A stretch of 64,000 bases of DNA from Qipengyuania aestuarii (GCF_019711535.1 NZ_JAIGNP010000003.1:62001-126000), one strand, 5' to 3'; shown: positions 8,842-17,901, counted from the first letter of the stretch. The notes: generated from the sequence alone by a model not told the origin. Program-made: numbers and translations.

Positions 8842-9615
8842 TCAGCCGCGTGCAGGCAAGCCTGCGGCACGCAGAGCGCGATGTGCCTCGCCGATCGAGT
8901 GCTGTCCGAAATGGAAGATCGAGGCGGCCAGGACGGCGCTCGCATGCCCCTGAGTGACGCCCTCCACCAGATGATCGAGCGTACCCACACCGCCGCTGGC
9001 GATCACTGGAACGGACACACTGTCGGCAATCGCGCGGGTGAGTTCGAGATCATAGCCCTGCTTCGTCCCGTCACCGTCCATGGAGGTAACAAGCAGTTCG
9101 CCCGCGCCGAGCTCGGCCAGGCGCTGCGCATGCTCGACCGCATCGATGCCGGTCGGCTTACGGCCCCCATGCGTGTAGATTTCCCAGCCGCGAAAGCCCT
9201 CGCCTTCGGTCCGGGCGCGCGCATCGACCGAGGCGACAACACACTGGCTGCCGAATTTCTCGGCGATTTCGCGCACCAGTTCGGGCCGCGAGACGGCGGC
9301 GGAATTCACCGCCACCTTGTCCGCCCCTGCCAGCAGCAGCGCGCGCGCATCCTCGACACTGCGCACCCCGCCGCCGACGGTCAGCGGCATGAAGCACACC
9401 GCCGCGGTACGCTGCACCATGTCGAGCAGCGTGCCGCGCCCTTCATGGCTCGCGGAAATGTCGAGGAAGCACAGTTCGTCCGCCCCGGCGCGGTCATAGG
9501 CCTGCGCCTGCTCCACCGGATCGCCGGCATCCTTGAGATCGACGAAATTGACGCCCTTTACCACGCGCCCATCGCGCACGTCGAGGCAGGGAATGACTCG
9601 GATGCGGACGGTCAT
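8842..9615 (-). CDS. hisF: Imidazole glycerol phosphate synthase subunit HisF
   Basis: The 257-residue TIM-barrel protein is the cyclase subunit that combines PRFAR with ammonia from HisH to give imidazole glycerol phosphate and AICAR. The two catalytic aspartates are visible in [16 protein letters not shown] (about residue 11) and [13 protein letters not shown] (about residue 130). The start at 9615 is supported by GAGGAGG seven bases upstream. It follows hisA with a 10-base gap in the same operon. Confidence 0.96.
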   Translation of the reverse strand: MTVRIRVIPCLDVRDGRVVKGVNFVDLKDAGDPVEQAQAYDRAGADELCFLDISASHEGRGTLLDMVQRTAAVCFMPLTVGGGVRSVEDARALLLAGADKVAVNSAAVSRPELVREIAEKFGSQCVVASVDARARTEGEGFRGWEIYTHGGRKPTGIDAVEHAQRLAELGAGELLVTSMDGDGTKQGYDLELTRAIADSVSVPVIASGGVGTLDHLVEGVTQGHASAVLAASIFHFGQHSIGEAHRALRAAGLPARG

Positions 9616-9625
9616 GCCAACCTCC

Positions 9626-10354
9626 TCATGATCTGGCCGCCATTGCCAGCGCCGCCGCGAGATCCAGCCGCCCGTCATATAGCGCGCGGCCCGTAATCAC
9701 GCCCTCGATGCCGTCTTTCGCATGCAGCGAGAGCACGTGGATATCGTCCAGCCCCTTTACCCCGCCACTGGCGATCACGGGAATGTCGACCTGACGCGCC
9801 AGTTCGACGGTCGCCTCGAGGTTTACCCCCTTGAGCAATCCATCGCGCCCGATGTCGGTGAACAGCAGCGCGGCAACTCCTGCGTCTTCGAACCGGCGGG
9901 CAAGATCGACCACGGGGACATCGGACACCTCTGCCCAGCCCTCGGTCGCGACCATGCCGTCCTTCGCATCCACCGCGACGACGATGCCGTTTTCGAATTC
10001 GCGCGCCATGTCCTTAACGAATTCCGGGTCCTTCAAGGCCGCCGAACCCATCACGATGCGCGATACGCCGGCATCGAACCAGCCTTCCACATCCTCGCGC
10101 TTGCGAATGCCGCCGCCGAGCTGGACATGGCCCGGGAAGGCGGCGACGATGCTTTCGACAGCCTCGCGGTTCTGGGCCGATCCCGCGAAGGACCCATCCA
10201 GATCGACGACATGAAGATGCTCCGCACCGGCATCGGCAAACAGCGTCGCCTGCGCAGCGGGATTATCGCCATAAACGGTGGCGCGGTCCATATCGCCTTC
10301 GGCAAGGCGCACGACCTGGCCGCCCTTGAGGTCGATGGCAGGAAAGACGATCAT
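9626..10354 (-). CDS. hisA: Phosphoribosylformimino-AICAR ribotide isomerase HisA
   Basis: The 242-residue TIM-barrel protein is the sister family of HisF. The N-terminal catalytic aspartate lies in [13 protein letters not shown], the second acid in [13 protein letters not shown], and the phosphate-binding ends [12 protein letters not shown] and [15 protein letters not shown] are conserved. It isomerises ProFAR to PRFAR. I chose ATG 10354 (MIVFPAIDL); the long upstream extension of the frame is antisense-like and unrelated. Confidence 0.96.
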   Translation of the reverse strand: MIVFPAIDLKGGQVVRLAEGDMDRATVYGDNPAAQATLFADAGAEHLHVVDLDGSFAGSAQNREAVESIVAAFPGHVQLGGGIRKREDVEGWFDAGVSRIVMGSAALKDPEFVKDMAREFENGIVVAVDAKDGMVATEGWAEVSDVPVVDLARRFEDAGVAALLFTDIGRDGLLKGVNLEATVELARQVDIPVIASGGVKGLDDIHVLSLHAKDGIEGVITGRALYDGRLDLAAALAMAARS

Positions 10355-10391
10355 TGTGCTGGTCCGTTGATATGCGTCGGAAAGTGGATGG

Positions 10392-11018
10392 TCATGGCCG
10401 CCATTCGAGGAACCTCTCGACCAGATGCAGCCCGAAGCTCTGGCTCTTTTCCGGATGGAACTGGACACCGAGCATATTGTCCCTGCCCACGGCAGCCACC
10501 AGCCCGCCGCCATGGTCGGTCATCGCGAGCACATCGCGTGGCTGGTCGGCGTGGAAGTGATAGGAATGGAGGAAATAGGCTTCGCCTTCCTCCAGCAATT
10601 CATGGTCGCGGGCATGCGGCGTCAGCGCCACGTCGTTCCAGCCCATATGGGGCACCTTGACCGTCGGATCGGTCGGCTCGATCAGCCGCACCTCGCCGGA
10701 AATCCAGTCAAGCCCCGGCGTTTCGCCATGCTCCAGCCCGCGCGTGGCGAGCAGTTGCATGCCCACGCAGATGCCGAGAAACGGCGCGCCGCCCACCAGA
10801 ACCCGCTCGCTCATGGCCTCGATCACGCCTTTTTCGGCTCTCAGGCCCGCCGCGCAGGCACTGAAACTGCCGACGCCCGGGAGCACGATGCGGTCGGCAG
10901 CGCGCAGGACGTCGGGATCGGCCGTGACGGTGACATCGGCGCCGACGCGCCGCAGGGCGTTTTCTACCGAATGCAGATTGCCCGCACCGTAATCGACCAG
11001 TGCAACCACTTCGCCCAT
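10392..11018 (-). CDS. hisH: Imidazole glycerol phosphate synthase glutaminase subunit HisH
   Basis: The 208-residue protein is a class I glutamine amidotransferase. The nucleophile cysteine is in FLGICVGMQLL and the His/Glu pair in GVQFHPEKSQ; the N-terminus VALVDYGAGNLHSV is typical of HisH. It supplies ammonia to HisF. Its start codon overlaps the stop of the YciI-family gene (ATGA) and a 37-base gap separates it from hisA. Confidence 0.96.
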   Translation of the reverse strand: MGEVVALVDYGAGNLHSVENALRRVGADVTVTADPDVLRAADRIVLPGVGSFSACAAGLRAEKGVIEAMSERVLVGGAPFLGICVGMQLLATRGLEHGETPGLDWISGEVRLIEPTDPTVKVPHMGWNDVALTPHARDHELLEEGEAYFLHSYHFHADQPRDVLAMTDHGGGLVAAVGRDNMLGVQFHPEKSQSFGLHLVERFLEWRP

Positions 11019-11305
11019 CAGCCCTGCAATCCTTCAAGCCCCGGCGCCACGAAGCTCGGGCTGAATTCGATGACTTCCACTTCCGCCGCGCCGCCCTTCA
11101 CGAAAGGGTCGGACGCCGCCAGTTCCTCGGCCATCTCGCGCGTGGGGGCATGCGCCATGATCAAACCGCCCTCACGCGGGACCTTGCGGCCCCACGCGAT
11201 GAAGTGGCCCGCCTCGTGCTGGGCTTTGAGCCAGGCGACATGATCGGGCAGCAGCGCGTCCACCTCTTCGAGCGGCGCGACATATTTCAGGGAGAACACG
11301 AACAT
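11018..11305 (-). CDS. YciI family protein
   Basis: The 95-residue protein has the YciI/dimeric ferredoxin-like fold: MFVFSLKYVAPLEEVDALLPDH at the start with the conserved HVAWLKAQHEAGHFIAWG, followed by the DPF motif (AASDPFVKGG). The catalytic role in general is unknown; YciI proteins have been linked to dehydrochlorinase-like chemistry. It sits between hisB and hisH, five bases after hisB and overlapping hisH by four, so it is cotranslated with histidine enzymes. The longer open frame reaching to 12007 is a hisB shadow. Confidence 0.88.
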   Translation of the reverse strand: MFVFSLKYVAPLEEVDALLPDHVAWLKAQHEAGHFIAWGRKVPREGGLIMAHAPTREMAEELAASDPFVKGGAAEVEVIEFSPSFVAPGLEGLQG

Positions 11306-11310
11306 TTCGA

Positions 11311-11904
11311 TCAGCCCCCCAGCTGGCCCTTGGTGCTGGGCACGGCACCGCCCTTGCGCGGATCGATCTCGACAGCGGCGCGCAGGGCGCGGGCGAAGCC
11401 CTTGTAGACGGCTTCGCAAATGTGGTGATTGTTCGTGCCGTAGAGCAATTCGATATGCAGCGTCAGCCCGCAGGTCTGCGCCACCGAATGGAACCAGTGT
11501 TCGATCAGCTCGGTATCCCATTCGCCCAGCTTTTCCTGGCTGAACCCGGCCCGCCAGACAAAATAGGGGCGTCCGGAAATATCCAGGGCCACGCGCGCCA
11601 GGGTTTCGTCCATCGGGGAATAGGCACTGCCGTAACGCGCGATCCCGCCCTTGTCGCCCAGCGCCTGCGCCAGGGCATGCCCCAGAGCCAGCGCGCTGTC
11701 TTCGGTGGTATGATGCTGGTCGACATGCAGATCGCCATCGACCTTCATCTTGATGTCGATCAGCGAATGTTTCGCCACTTGTTCGACCATGTGATCGAGA
11801 AAGCCGATCCCGGTGGATACCTCGTATGTGCCGGTCCCGTCGAGATTGACCTCGACCAGGATCTTCGTTTCGGCGGTGTTTCGTTCGATACGGCCAGTTC
11901 GCAT
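11311..11904 (-). CDS. hisB: Imidazoleglycerol-phosphate dehydratase HisB
   Basis: The 197-residue protein is the monofunctional dehydratase form, without the phosphatase domain found in E. coli. The manganese-binding motifs DQHHTTED and NNHHICEA and the segment TGIGFLDHM are present. It converts imidazole glycerol phosphate to imidazole acetol phosphate. It is the first gene of the operon hisB-yciI-hisH-hisA-hisF-hisE-HIT and is divergent from sspB, 113 bases away. Confidence 0.96.
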   Translation of the reverse strand: MRTGRIERNTAETKILVEVNLDGTGTYEVSTGIGFLDHMVEQVAKHSLIDIKMKVDGDLHVDQHHTTEDSALALGHALAQALGDKGGIARYGSAYSPMDETLARVALDISGRPYFVWRAGFSQEKLGEWDTELIEHWFHSVAQTCGLTLHIELLYGTNNHHICEAVYKGFARALRAAVEIDPRKGGAVPSTKGQLGG

Positions 11905-12017
11905 GGGTCTGCCTATAAGCGCGGGCGCGGGCGGCGCAAGGAATAGCGGCTATCGACAGGGTAAAGGTGGGCTTAAACCGCTTGACCCGCGCCCCCGCCC
12001 GCTCCACCTAGGCGCAC

Positions 12018-12518
12018 ATGAGCGAAGATACGCCCGACAGCCTGATCCCCTACGACTCCATCGTGCAGGAGGCCCTGCGCGCGGTCGTCGGCCGGGTGCT
12101 GAACGAAATCGAACAGGGCGGCAGCGAACTGCCCGGCGCGCATCACTTCTATATCACTTTCAAGACGCATGCCCCCGGCGTGTCGATCCCCGTCCATCTG
12201 CGCGAGCGTTTCCCCGATGAAATGACCATCGTGCTCCAGAACAAGTTCTGGGATCTCAACGTGCGGGAAGACGGGTTCTCGGTCGGGCTTTCGTTCAACC
12301 AGATCCCCGCCGCGCTCGACATTCCCTATGCGGCGATCACCCAGTTCGTCGATCCAGCGGTAGATTTCGGCCTCCAGTTCCAGGCAACCGTCGCCGACAT
12401 GGCCCCAACTCCGACGGACGAGGCGGGCAATGACGAGGAACAGTCCGAGGCTGCGCCCGTTGAAGGGGCGGAAGACGGCTCGAATGTCGTCACGGTCGAT
12501 TTCGGCCGAAAGAACTAG
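12018..12518 (+). CDS. sspB: SspB family ClpXP adaptor
   Basis: The 166-residue protein has the alphaproteobacterial SspB form: a substrate-binding domain (residues 8-120, with HHFYITFKTHAPGV and NKFWDLNVREDGFSVGLSF), an acidic flexible linker (DEAGNDEEQSEAAPVEGAED) and a short C-terminal ClpX-binding tail (VVTVDFGRKN). It delivers ssrA-tagged and other proteins to the ClpXP protease. It is probably the first gene of a short rightward transcript. Confidence 0.93.
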   Translation: MSEDTPDSLIPYDSIVQEALRAVVGRVLNEIEQGGSELPGAHHFYITFKTHAPGVSIPVHLRERFPDEMTIVLQNKFWDLNVREDGFSVGLSFNQIPAALDIPYAAITQFVDPAVDFGLQFQATVADMAPTPTDEAGNDEEQSEAAPVEGAEDGSNVVTVDFGRKN

Positions 12519-12558
12519 TCACGGCGCCTATGGCCCCGTGCAAACGACAGGGGCTCAC

Positions 12559-12996
12559 ATGGGATTGTCAAGCAAGGAAAAGCCGAACCACCTCACCGAT
12601 CGGGTGAGCGATGAGATTGCCGGCACGAAAAGCGATGTGTCGGGCAAGAATACCATTCCCGGCCCCAGCCCGAACCCGTCGACCAATGTCATCATCCATG
12701 ACATCCTGCTGCGCAGCGCAGGCCGACTGACGCGCCAAACGCTGGAAAAGGCCCTGCTTGGCCGCCAATATGGCAGTAAGTTCGCCAAGGACGTGGTCGA
12801 GAATCGCTCGCTTGTCCAGACGCTCGCCGCTTATGGCGTGACCAAGGTAGCGACGAAATCGGTCCCCGGCGCCCTGCTGGTGGGTGCGGGCCTGTTCGCC
12901 AAGACGCTTTTCGATCGCAGCCAGTCTCGGCGGGAATCCCGCCGGAGCGGTGAAAAGGCGCTGCGGAAACAGTCCAAGGGCGAAACGGCAGTCTGA
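12559..12996 (+). CDS. Conserved hypothetical protein with hydrophobic C-terminal segment
   Basis: I do not recognise a named family. The 145-residue protein has a polar N-terminus rich in Ser, Pro and Asn (GKNTIPGPSPNPSTN), a helical middle (about residues 48-90), a moderately hydrophobic segment (VPGALLVGAGLFAKTLFDR, about 103-121) and a very basic C-terminal tail (RRESRRSGEKALRKQ). The ATG at 12559 is preceded by CAGGGGCTCAC; the frame is open upstream into sspB but this start fits the gap. It lies 40 bases after sspB and before gmk in the same direction. Confidence 0.7.
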   Translation: MGLSSKEKPNHLTDRVSDEIAGTKSDVSGKNTIPGPSPNPSTNVIIHDILLRSAGRLTRQTLEKALLGRQYGSKFAKDVVENRSLVQTLAAYGVTKVATKSVPGALLVGAGLFAKTLFDRSQSRRESRRSGEKALRKQSKGETAV

Positions 12997-13048
12997 AACT
13001 GAATTATCCGGGGTTGATTCCGCATAGGGCCATGCGCCACTAGCGGGC

Positions 13049-13699
13049 ATGGCCGATTCCGAAGAGAACCACGACGACGCGCTTGCACGGCGCGGGCTGA
13101 TGTTCATCCTTTCCTCCCCCAGCGGGGCCGGGAAGACGACCATCAGCCGCATGCTGCTGGAAGCCGATCCGGCCATCAAGCTGTCGGTCAGTGTCACCAC
13201 GCGTCCGCCGCGCCCCGGCGAGATCGACGGCGTCCATTATTACTTCGTTGGCGACGCCGAATTCGACCGGTTGGTGGAAGAAGACGACTTCTACGAATGG
13301 GCCCCCGTCTTCGGCTATCGCTACGGGACCCCCAAGGGGCGGATCCGCAATGCGCTGAAGGAAGGGCAGGATTTCCTGTTCGACATCGACTGGCAGGGCA
13401 CGCAGCAGCTTTACCAGAAGGACCAGCAGGACGTCGTGCGCGTGTTCATCCTGCCGCCAAGCATCGCCGAACTGGAGCAGCGCCTACGTGGCCGGGGCAC
13501 CGACACCGACGAGGTGATCGCCGCCCGCATGGAACGCGCCCGCAGCGAGATCAGCCACTGGGACGCCTATGACTATGTGGTGATCAACGAAGACGCCGGC
13601 GAATGCTTCGCCAAGGTGCGCGAAATCCTCGATGCCGAAAGGATGAAGCGCCAGCGGCAGACCGGCCTCATTCCCTTCGTCCGCGAATTGATGAGCTGA
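13049..13699 (+). CDS. gmk: Guanylate kinase
   Basis: The 216-residue protein phosphorylates GMP to GDP with ATP. The P-loop is SSPSGAGKTTI (about residues 22-32), followed by SVTTRPPRPGEIDGVHYYF (GMP-binding) and the lid region with FILPPSIAELEQRLRGRGTD. The length fits the family (about 200-220). Start ATG 13049 gives a short, family-typical acidic N-terminal extension. Confidence 0.96.
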   Translation: MADSEENHDDALARRGLMFILSSPSGAGKTTISRMLLEADPAIKLSVSVTTRPPRPGEIDGVHYYFVGDAEFDRLVEEDDFYEWAPVFGYRYGTPKGRIRNALKEGQDFLFDIDWQGTQQLYQKDQQDVVRVFILPPSIAELEQRLRGRGTDTDEVIAARMERARSEISHWDAYDYVVINEDAGECFAKVREILDAERMKRQRQTGLIPFVRELMS

Positions 13700-13702
13700 T
13701 CC

Positions 13703-14503
13703 ATGGCGGCGGGGGTGGATCAGCTGACCGATCGCGAGCGCGACGTGCTCCGCCTGCTCCTTGCCGGACATACCGCCAAATCGGCCGCTGCAGAGCTCGA
13801 TCTCTCGGTTCACACCATCAACGACTATCTGCGCGAGGCCCGCAAGAAACTTGGGGTCTCCAGCAGCAGGGAAGCCGCCAGAATCTTGGGGGAGCATGAA
13901 ACCAGCCCCCCGCAGAATCGCCCGCAGGCAGCCCCCGAAAACCTTGCACCCCAGCAAATGGGGATGGGCGCAGCGTCTATCGCCGCCAATACTCCGATGC
14001 CATCAGCAACCCCAGCGGGACGACGCGCTCTCCCCTGGATCATAGGAGGTATCGTCATGCTAACAGCAGCCATCGCCGCAGCCCTTTTCTTCGCCAGTGC
14101 CGGAGGGTCCGATACGGGCCAGATGCAGGCGGAACAGCAGCAGCTTGAAAACACCGTGGGCGAGAATGCCGTGGCCGAGGAAGCCGCGCGCGAGTGGCTC
14201 GCGCTTATCGATGCGGGCAAATACAGCCAGAGCTGGGCCGAAGCCGGGCCGATGTTCAAATCTGTCGTCACCGCAGACTCTTGGACCGCGCAGGCCGAAC
14301 CGGTGCGCGCGCCGCTGGGCAAAGTGGTCGACCGCCAGCTAAGCTCCGTAAAATCATCCACCACTCTTCCGGGCATGCCCGAAGGTAACTACCGGATGAT
14401 CGTCTTCAACACTGACTTCGCTACTGCAGGGAAGGCAAGCGAAACCGTGGTGATGAACAAAGAGCGCGGCCAGTGGGGCGTGATCGGCTACTTCATCCGC
14501 TGA
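13703..14503 (+). CDS. Membrane-anchored LuxR-type HTH protein with DUF4019 domain
   Basis: The 266-residue protein joins three parts: a LuxR-type helix-turn-helix at residues 5-62 (LTDRERDVLRLLLAGHT, then VHTINDYLREARKKLGV), a proline-rich linker, a single membrane helix at about 110-132, and a C-terminal DUF4019 domain (AAREWLALIDAGKYSQSW to the end). There is no receiver domain. The topology predicts DNA binding in the cytoplasm and DUF4019 in the periplasm, so it could be a one-component membrane sensor. It begins three bases after gmk and ends before a terminator, so it may be cotranscribed with gmk. Confidence 0.85.
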   Translation: MAAGVDQLTDRERDVLRLLLAGHTAKSAAAELDLSVHTINDYLREARKKLGVSSSREAARILGEHETSPPQNRPQAAPENLAPQQMGMGAASIAANTPMPSATPAGRRALPWIIGGIVMLTAAIAAALFFASAGGSDTGQMQAEQQQLENTVGENAVAEEAAREWLALIDAGKYSQSWAEAGPMFKSVVTADSWTAQAEPVRAPLGKVVDRQLSSVKSSTTLPGMPEGNYRMIVFNTDFATAGKASETVVMNKERGQWGVIGYFIR

Positions 14504-14532
14504 TCGGCACCACCGAACCATAAGATTCTTGG

Positions 14533-14564
14533 AAGGGTCGCTGGCGGAGGTCAGCGGCCCTTTT
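14533..14564 (+). terminator. Rho-independent terminator after the LuxR/DUF4019 gene
   Basis: AAGGGTCGCTG (14533-14543) pairs with CAGCGGCCCTT (14552-14562) with one G-T pair, and four T follow. It lies 30 bases past the stop codon. Confidence 0.75.
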
Positions 14565-14664
14565 GCGCATACCAGCCGGGGATCCTGAAGGGTTAGAAGA
14601 AAGGCGCGGGACAGGAAGGCGCCTTTGGGAGCCAGCCTCTCCCGGTCGCAATTGCGGTGACCAA

Positions 14665-14695
14665 TAAAAAGGCCCCGCCTTGCAGCGGAGCCTTT
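14665..14695 (-). terminator. Rho-independent terminator of the minus-strand SDR/ACAD operon
   Basis: AAAGGCCCCGC (14668-14678) and GCGGAGCCTTT (14685-14695) form a stem with one mismatch; on the minus strand five T and ATT follow. It lies 36 bases past the SDR stop codon. Confidence 0.78.
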
Positions 14696-14730
14696 CACTG
14701 TTCGGTCGCTCGCGCGGCGCTGGCGGCCTG

Positions 14731-15534
14731 CTATTCCCCCGAAGGATCGACGAAGCTGGTCGACATATTCGCATTCACCACGCCGCCGTCGATGGCGAGC
14801 GTTGTGCCCACGACATAATCCCCTGCGCGGCTGAGCAGGTAGATGGCCCCGCCTGCCATATCCTCGGTATCCCCGACGCGCTGGCTGGGGATGCCCTTCT
14901 TCACCGCTTCCTCGTGATCGCGTGCCGCCCGGTTCATCGCGCTGGGGAAAGCGCCCGGACCGATGCCGTTGACGACGATATTGTCGCGGATCAGCTCGGC
15001 CGCCATGCGGCGCGTCAGATGGATCAGCCCGGCCTTCGACGCCTGGTAGGGGTAAGTCGGCCAGGGATTGGTCTTCATCCCGTCGATGCTGGCGATCATC
15101 AGGACCTTGGCAGGGCGATCCTTCGTGCCGGCCTTCTTCAGCAGCGGGAACAGCTTCTGCGTTAGGAAGAACGGCGTCTTGACGTTGAGATCCATGGTCC
15201 GGTGCCAGCCGGCTTCGCTGAATTCCTCGAACGGCTCGCCCCAGGCAGCACCGGCATTGTTCACCAGGATGTCGAGTTTGTCCTCGCGGGCAGCGATTTC
15301 GTCAGCCAGCTGCTTGATACCGTCCATCTGGCTGAGATCGCCCACCAGCCCGACGACCTTGTCGCCCAGCTCATTGGCGGTTTCGTCCACCTGTTCCTGC
15401 TTGCGCGCGACGATATATACGCGTTCCGCCCCTGCGGCGAGGAGGCCTTCCACAATCATGCGCCCGATGCCACGGCTGCCGCCGGTGACAAGGGCGACGC
15501 GGCCCTGGAGACCGAAGAGATCGTTCAAATTCAT
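14731..15534 (-). CDS. Short-chain dehydrogenase/reductase
   Basis: The 267-residue protein is a classical SDR. The NAD(P)-binding motif TGGSRGIG is at residues 17-24, the structural NNAG at about 89-92, and the catalytic Ser, Tyr and Lys are in IASIDG and YPYQASK. The C-terminus YVVGTTLAIDGGVV is typical. It is the last gene of a minus-strand operon behind two acyl-CoA dehydrogenase genes, so a 3-hydroxyacyl-CoA or related hydroxy/keto substrate is plausible (inference). A strong ribosome site, AGGAGAG, precedes ATG 15534. Confidence 0.9.
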   Translation of the reverse strand: MNLNDLFGLQGRVALVTGGSRGIGRMIVEGLLAAGAERVYIVARKQEQVDETANELGDKVVGLVGDLSQMDGIKQLADEIAAREDKLDILVNNAGAAWGEPFEEFSEAGWHRTMDLNVKTPFFLTQKLFPLLKKAGTKDRPAKVLMIASIDGMKTNPWPTYPYQASKAGLIHLTRRMAAELIRDNIVVNGIGPGAFPSAMNRAARDHEEAVKKGIPSQRVGDTEDMAGGAIYLLSRAGDYVVGTTLAIDGGVVNANMSTSFVDPSGE

Positions 15535-15548
15535 CGTGTCTCTCCTGC

Positions 15549-16688
15549 TCAGTAGCCGCTCATTTCGGCGACCCTGCCCGCGTGATAATACTGGTCGCCG
15601 AGGAATTCCTGCAGCGCCCGGTCGCGTTTCATATAGAGGCCGATGTCATATTCGTCGGTCATGCCGATGCCGCCATGCATCTGCACGCCTTCCTTGACCG
15701 CGAGCCCTGCCGCCTTGGCGACCTTGGCCTTGGCGACCGATGCCATCAGGTCGGCCTTTTCGCTGCCGCCATCGAGCAGCTGCGCCGCCTTGATCGTGAC
15801 CGCGCGGGCGATCTCGACTTCGGAGTAGAGATGCGCAGCGCGGTGCTGGAGCGCCTGGAATTCGCCGATCAATTTGCCGAACTGCTTGCGCTGCTTGAGG
15901 TAATCGACGGTCATGTCCATCGCCCCCTGCGCCACGCCCACACCTTCGGCAGCAGCGCCCACGCGGCCCGCCATGAGCATGGCATTCAGGACTTCGCGCC
16001 CGCCATCGACTTCTCCGATCACGGCATCGCCATCCAGTTCCACCCCTTCGAACGTGACGTGGCTGGCCATCGAACTGTCGACGAGGCGCACGCTGTCATG
16101 GCTCATTCCGCTCGCATCCTGCGGCACGGCGAACAGCGTGATGCCATCGGCATCGCTGTCGCTGCCCGACGTGCGCGCGGCCACGACGATCATCTCGCTC
16201 GACGCGCCATAGACCACGAAGTCCTTCTTGCCAGAAAGCTTGAACCCATTGCCCGATTTCTCCGCCTTGCAGGCGATGGTCTCGGGGCGATGCTTCGCGC
16301 CTTCGTCGATGGCGACGGTATAGACCTTTTCGCCCTCGATCAGGCCCGGAAGCCAGCGGCCGCGCAAATCATCGCTACCGTGCTTCAGCGCAGTCGCGGC
16401 CAGCACGGAGGAGGACAGGAAGGGGGACGGGGTCAGGTTGCGCCCGATATTTTCGAGCACGATACCGGCCTCGACATGGCCCATGCCAAGCCCGCCATCG
16501 TCTTCGCCCACCAGCATGCCGGTGAAGCCCATTTCGGCAAACTGCTTCCACAGGCCGTGGCCGAAGCCGTCCTTGCAATCGCGGTCACGCCAGTGACGCA
16601 GCTGTTTCGCAATCGCGCCTTCTTCGGCCATGAACTGCTGGGCTGTTTCGGCGAGCATCGCCTGGTCGTCGTCGTAATAAAGAGGCAT
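15549..16688 (-). CDS. Acyl-CoA dehydrogenase, subunit lacking the usual C-terminal catalytic Glu motif
   Basis: The 379-residue protein has the full ACAD fold (N-terminal helical domain, middle beta domain around KKDFVVYGASSEMIVVAA, C-terminal FAD-binding helices with KQRKQFGKLIGEFQALQH and MHGGIGMTDEYDIGLYMKR). The region that normally carries the catalytic Glu as EGT/EGG reads MKRDRALQEFLGDQYYH instead. Such sequences are typical of the second subunit of heterotetrameric ACADs, known from actinobacterial steroid catabolism. Its start is 3 bases past the stop of the partner gene at 16692-17873, which supports a stoichiometric complex. Confidence 0.9.
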   Translation of the reverse strand: MPLYYDDDQAMLAETAQQFMAEEGAIAKQLRHWRDRDCKDGFGHGLWKQFAEMGFTGMLVGEDDGGLGMGHVEAGIVLENIGRNLTPSPFLSSSVLAATALKHGSDDLRGRWLPGLIEGEKVYTVAIDEGAKHRPETIACKAEKSGNGFKLSGKKDFVVYGASSEMIVVAARTSGSDSDADGITLFAVPQDASGMSHDSVRLVDSSMASHVTFEGVELDGDAVIGEVDGGREVLNAMLMAGRVGAAAEGVGVAQGAMDMTVDYLKQRKQFGKLIGEFQALQHRAAHLYSEVEIARAVTIKAAQLLDGGSEKADLMASVAKAKVAKAAGLAVKEGVQMHGGIGMTDEYDIGLYMKRDRALQEFLGDQYYHAGRVAEMSGY

Positions 16689-16691
16689 CGA

Positions 16692-17873
16692 TCAGGCTCC
16701 CGGCAGGTCGAGGATACGTTTGGAAATGACGTTGAGCATGACTTCGCTCGTGCCGCCTTCGATCGAATTGGCCTTGGTGCGCAGCCAGCTGCGTGCGCCC
16801 TTCCCGCCATTCGTTTCCTCGCTCTCCCATTCCAGGGCGCGGCTGCCGCCGGCAGCCATCATCAGCTCGTGACGCCGCTTGTTCAGCTCGGTCCCGACAT
16901 ATTTCATCATGTTGGGCTGGGCGGGATGGCCCTTGCCGACCTTGAGTTCGTCGAGAAACTTCTCGCCCATCGCGGCATAGGACAATGCATCCACGTCGAA
17001 CTGGGCCAGTTCCGCGCGCAGCACGGGATCGAGTTCGCCTGCATTGCGCTTCATCGCCGCACCGATGGCCGCCGTGCGGTCGCCGCCGCCCGCGCCCGAA
17101 ATCATCTCGCGTTCGTGGCCGAGCAGGTACTTCGCCACGTCCCAGCCGCGGTTGATCTCGCCGACATAGGCCGGGCAGTCATCGCCATAGGACTTGGGCA
17201 CCTTCACATCGTCCATGAAGGTTTCGCAGAACGGGCTGTTGCCCGAAATCAGCTTGATCGGCTTGGTGGAGACGCCGTCGCCCGCCATGTCGAACAGCAT
17301 GAAGGTAATGCCCTGGTACTTGTTCTGCTTGTCGGTGCGGACAAGGCAGAAGATCCAGTCGGCTTCGTCGGCATAGGAGGTCCAGATCTTCTGACCGTTG
17401 ACGATCCAGTGATCGCCCTTGTCCTCGCCATAGGTCTGCATGGACACGAGGTCAGATCCCGAACCCGGTTCCGAATAACCCTGGCACCAGCGGATCTTGC
17501 CGTCGGCGATTTCATTGAGGAAACGCTGCTTCTGGCCTTCGGTACCGAAGTGCAGCAGCGCCGGGCCAAGCATCCAGATGCCGAAGCTGGAAAGCGGCGG
17601 GCGCGCATTGATGCGGGCCATTTCCTGCCGCAGCACCTTGCCTTCCGCGGGCGACAGGCCCGCGCCGCCATATTCCTTGGGCCATTCGGGCACGGTGTAA
17701 CCCTTTTCGCGGCAGGCTTCGAACCATGCCTTCTGGGCATCGTTCTTGAAGCTGGCATTGCGCCCGCCCCAATAGACATCGCCTTCGTCACGGACGGGTT
17801 CGCGCATTTCAGGTGGGCAGTTCGCTTCGAGCCATTCGCGCGTTTCGACGCGGAAGCTTTCCAGATCGGACAT
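16692..17873 (-). CDS. Acyl-CoA dehydrogenase, catalytic-type subunit
   Basis: The 393-residue protein is an ACAD of the FadE type. CQGYSEPGSGSDL is the middle-domain FAD/substrate signature, and the C-terminal KANSIEGGTSEVMLNVISKR carries the candidate catalytic Glu. It oxidises acyl-CoA to 2-enoyl-CoA with FAD, passing electrons to ETF. It is the first gene of the operon with the second ACAD and the SDR. A near-palindrome, TAACGT-AA-ACGTCA, lies about 30 bases upstream and may be an operator. Confidence 0.92.
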   Translation of the reverse strand: MSDLESFRVETREWLEANCPPEMREPVRDEGDVYWGGRNASFKNDAQKAWFEACREKGYTVPEWPKEYGGAGLSPAEGKVLRQEMARINARPPLSSFGIWMLGPALLHFGTEGQKQRFLNEIADGKIRWCQGYSEPGSGSDLVSMQTYGEDKGDHWIVNGQKIWTSYADEADWIFCLVRTDKQNKYQGITFMLFDMAGDGVSTKPIKLISGNSPFCETFMDDVKVPKSYGDDCPAYVGEINRGWDVAKYLLGHEREMISGAGGGDRTAAIGAAMKRNAGELDPVLRAELAQFDVDALSYAAMGEKFLDELKVGKGHPAQPNMMKYVGTELNKRRHELMMAAGGSRALEWESEETNGGKGARSWLRTKANSIEGGTSEVMLNVISKRILDLPGA

Positions 17874-17901
17874 AACCGACTCCTCTCTCCATTATCCTCA
17901 G

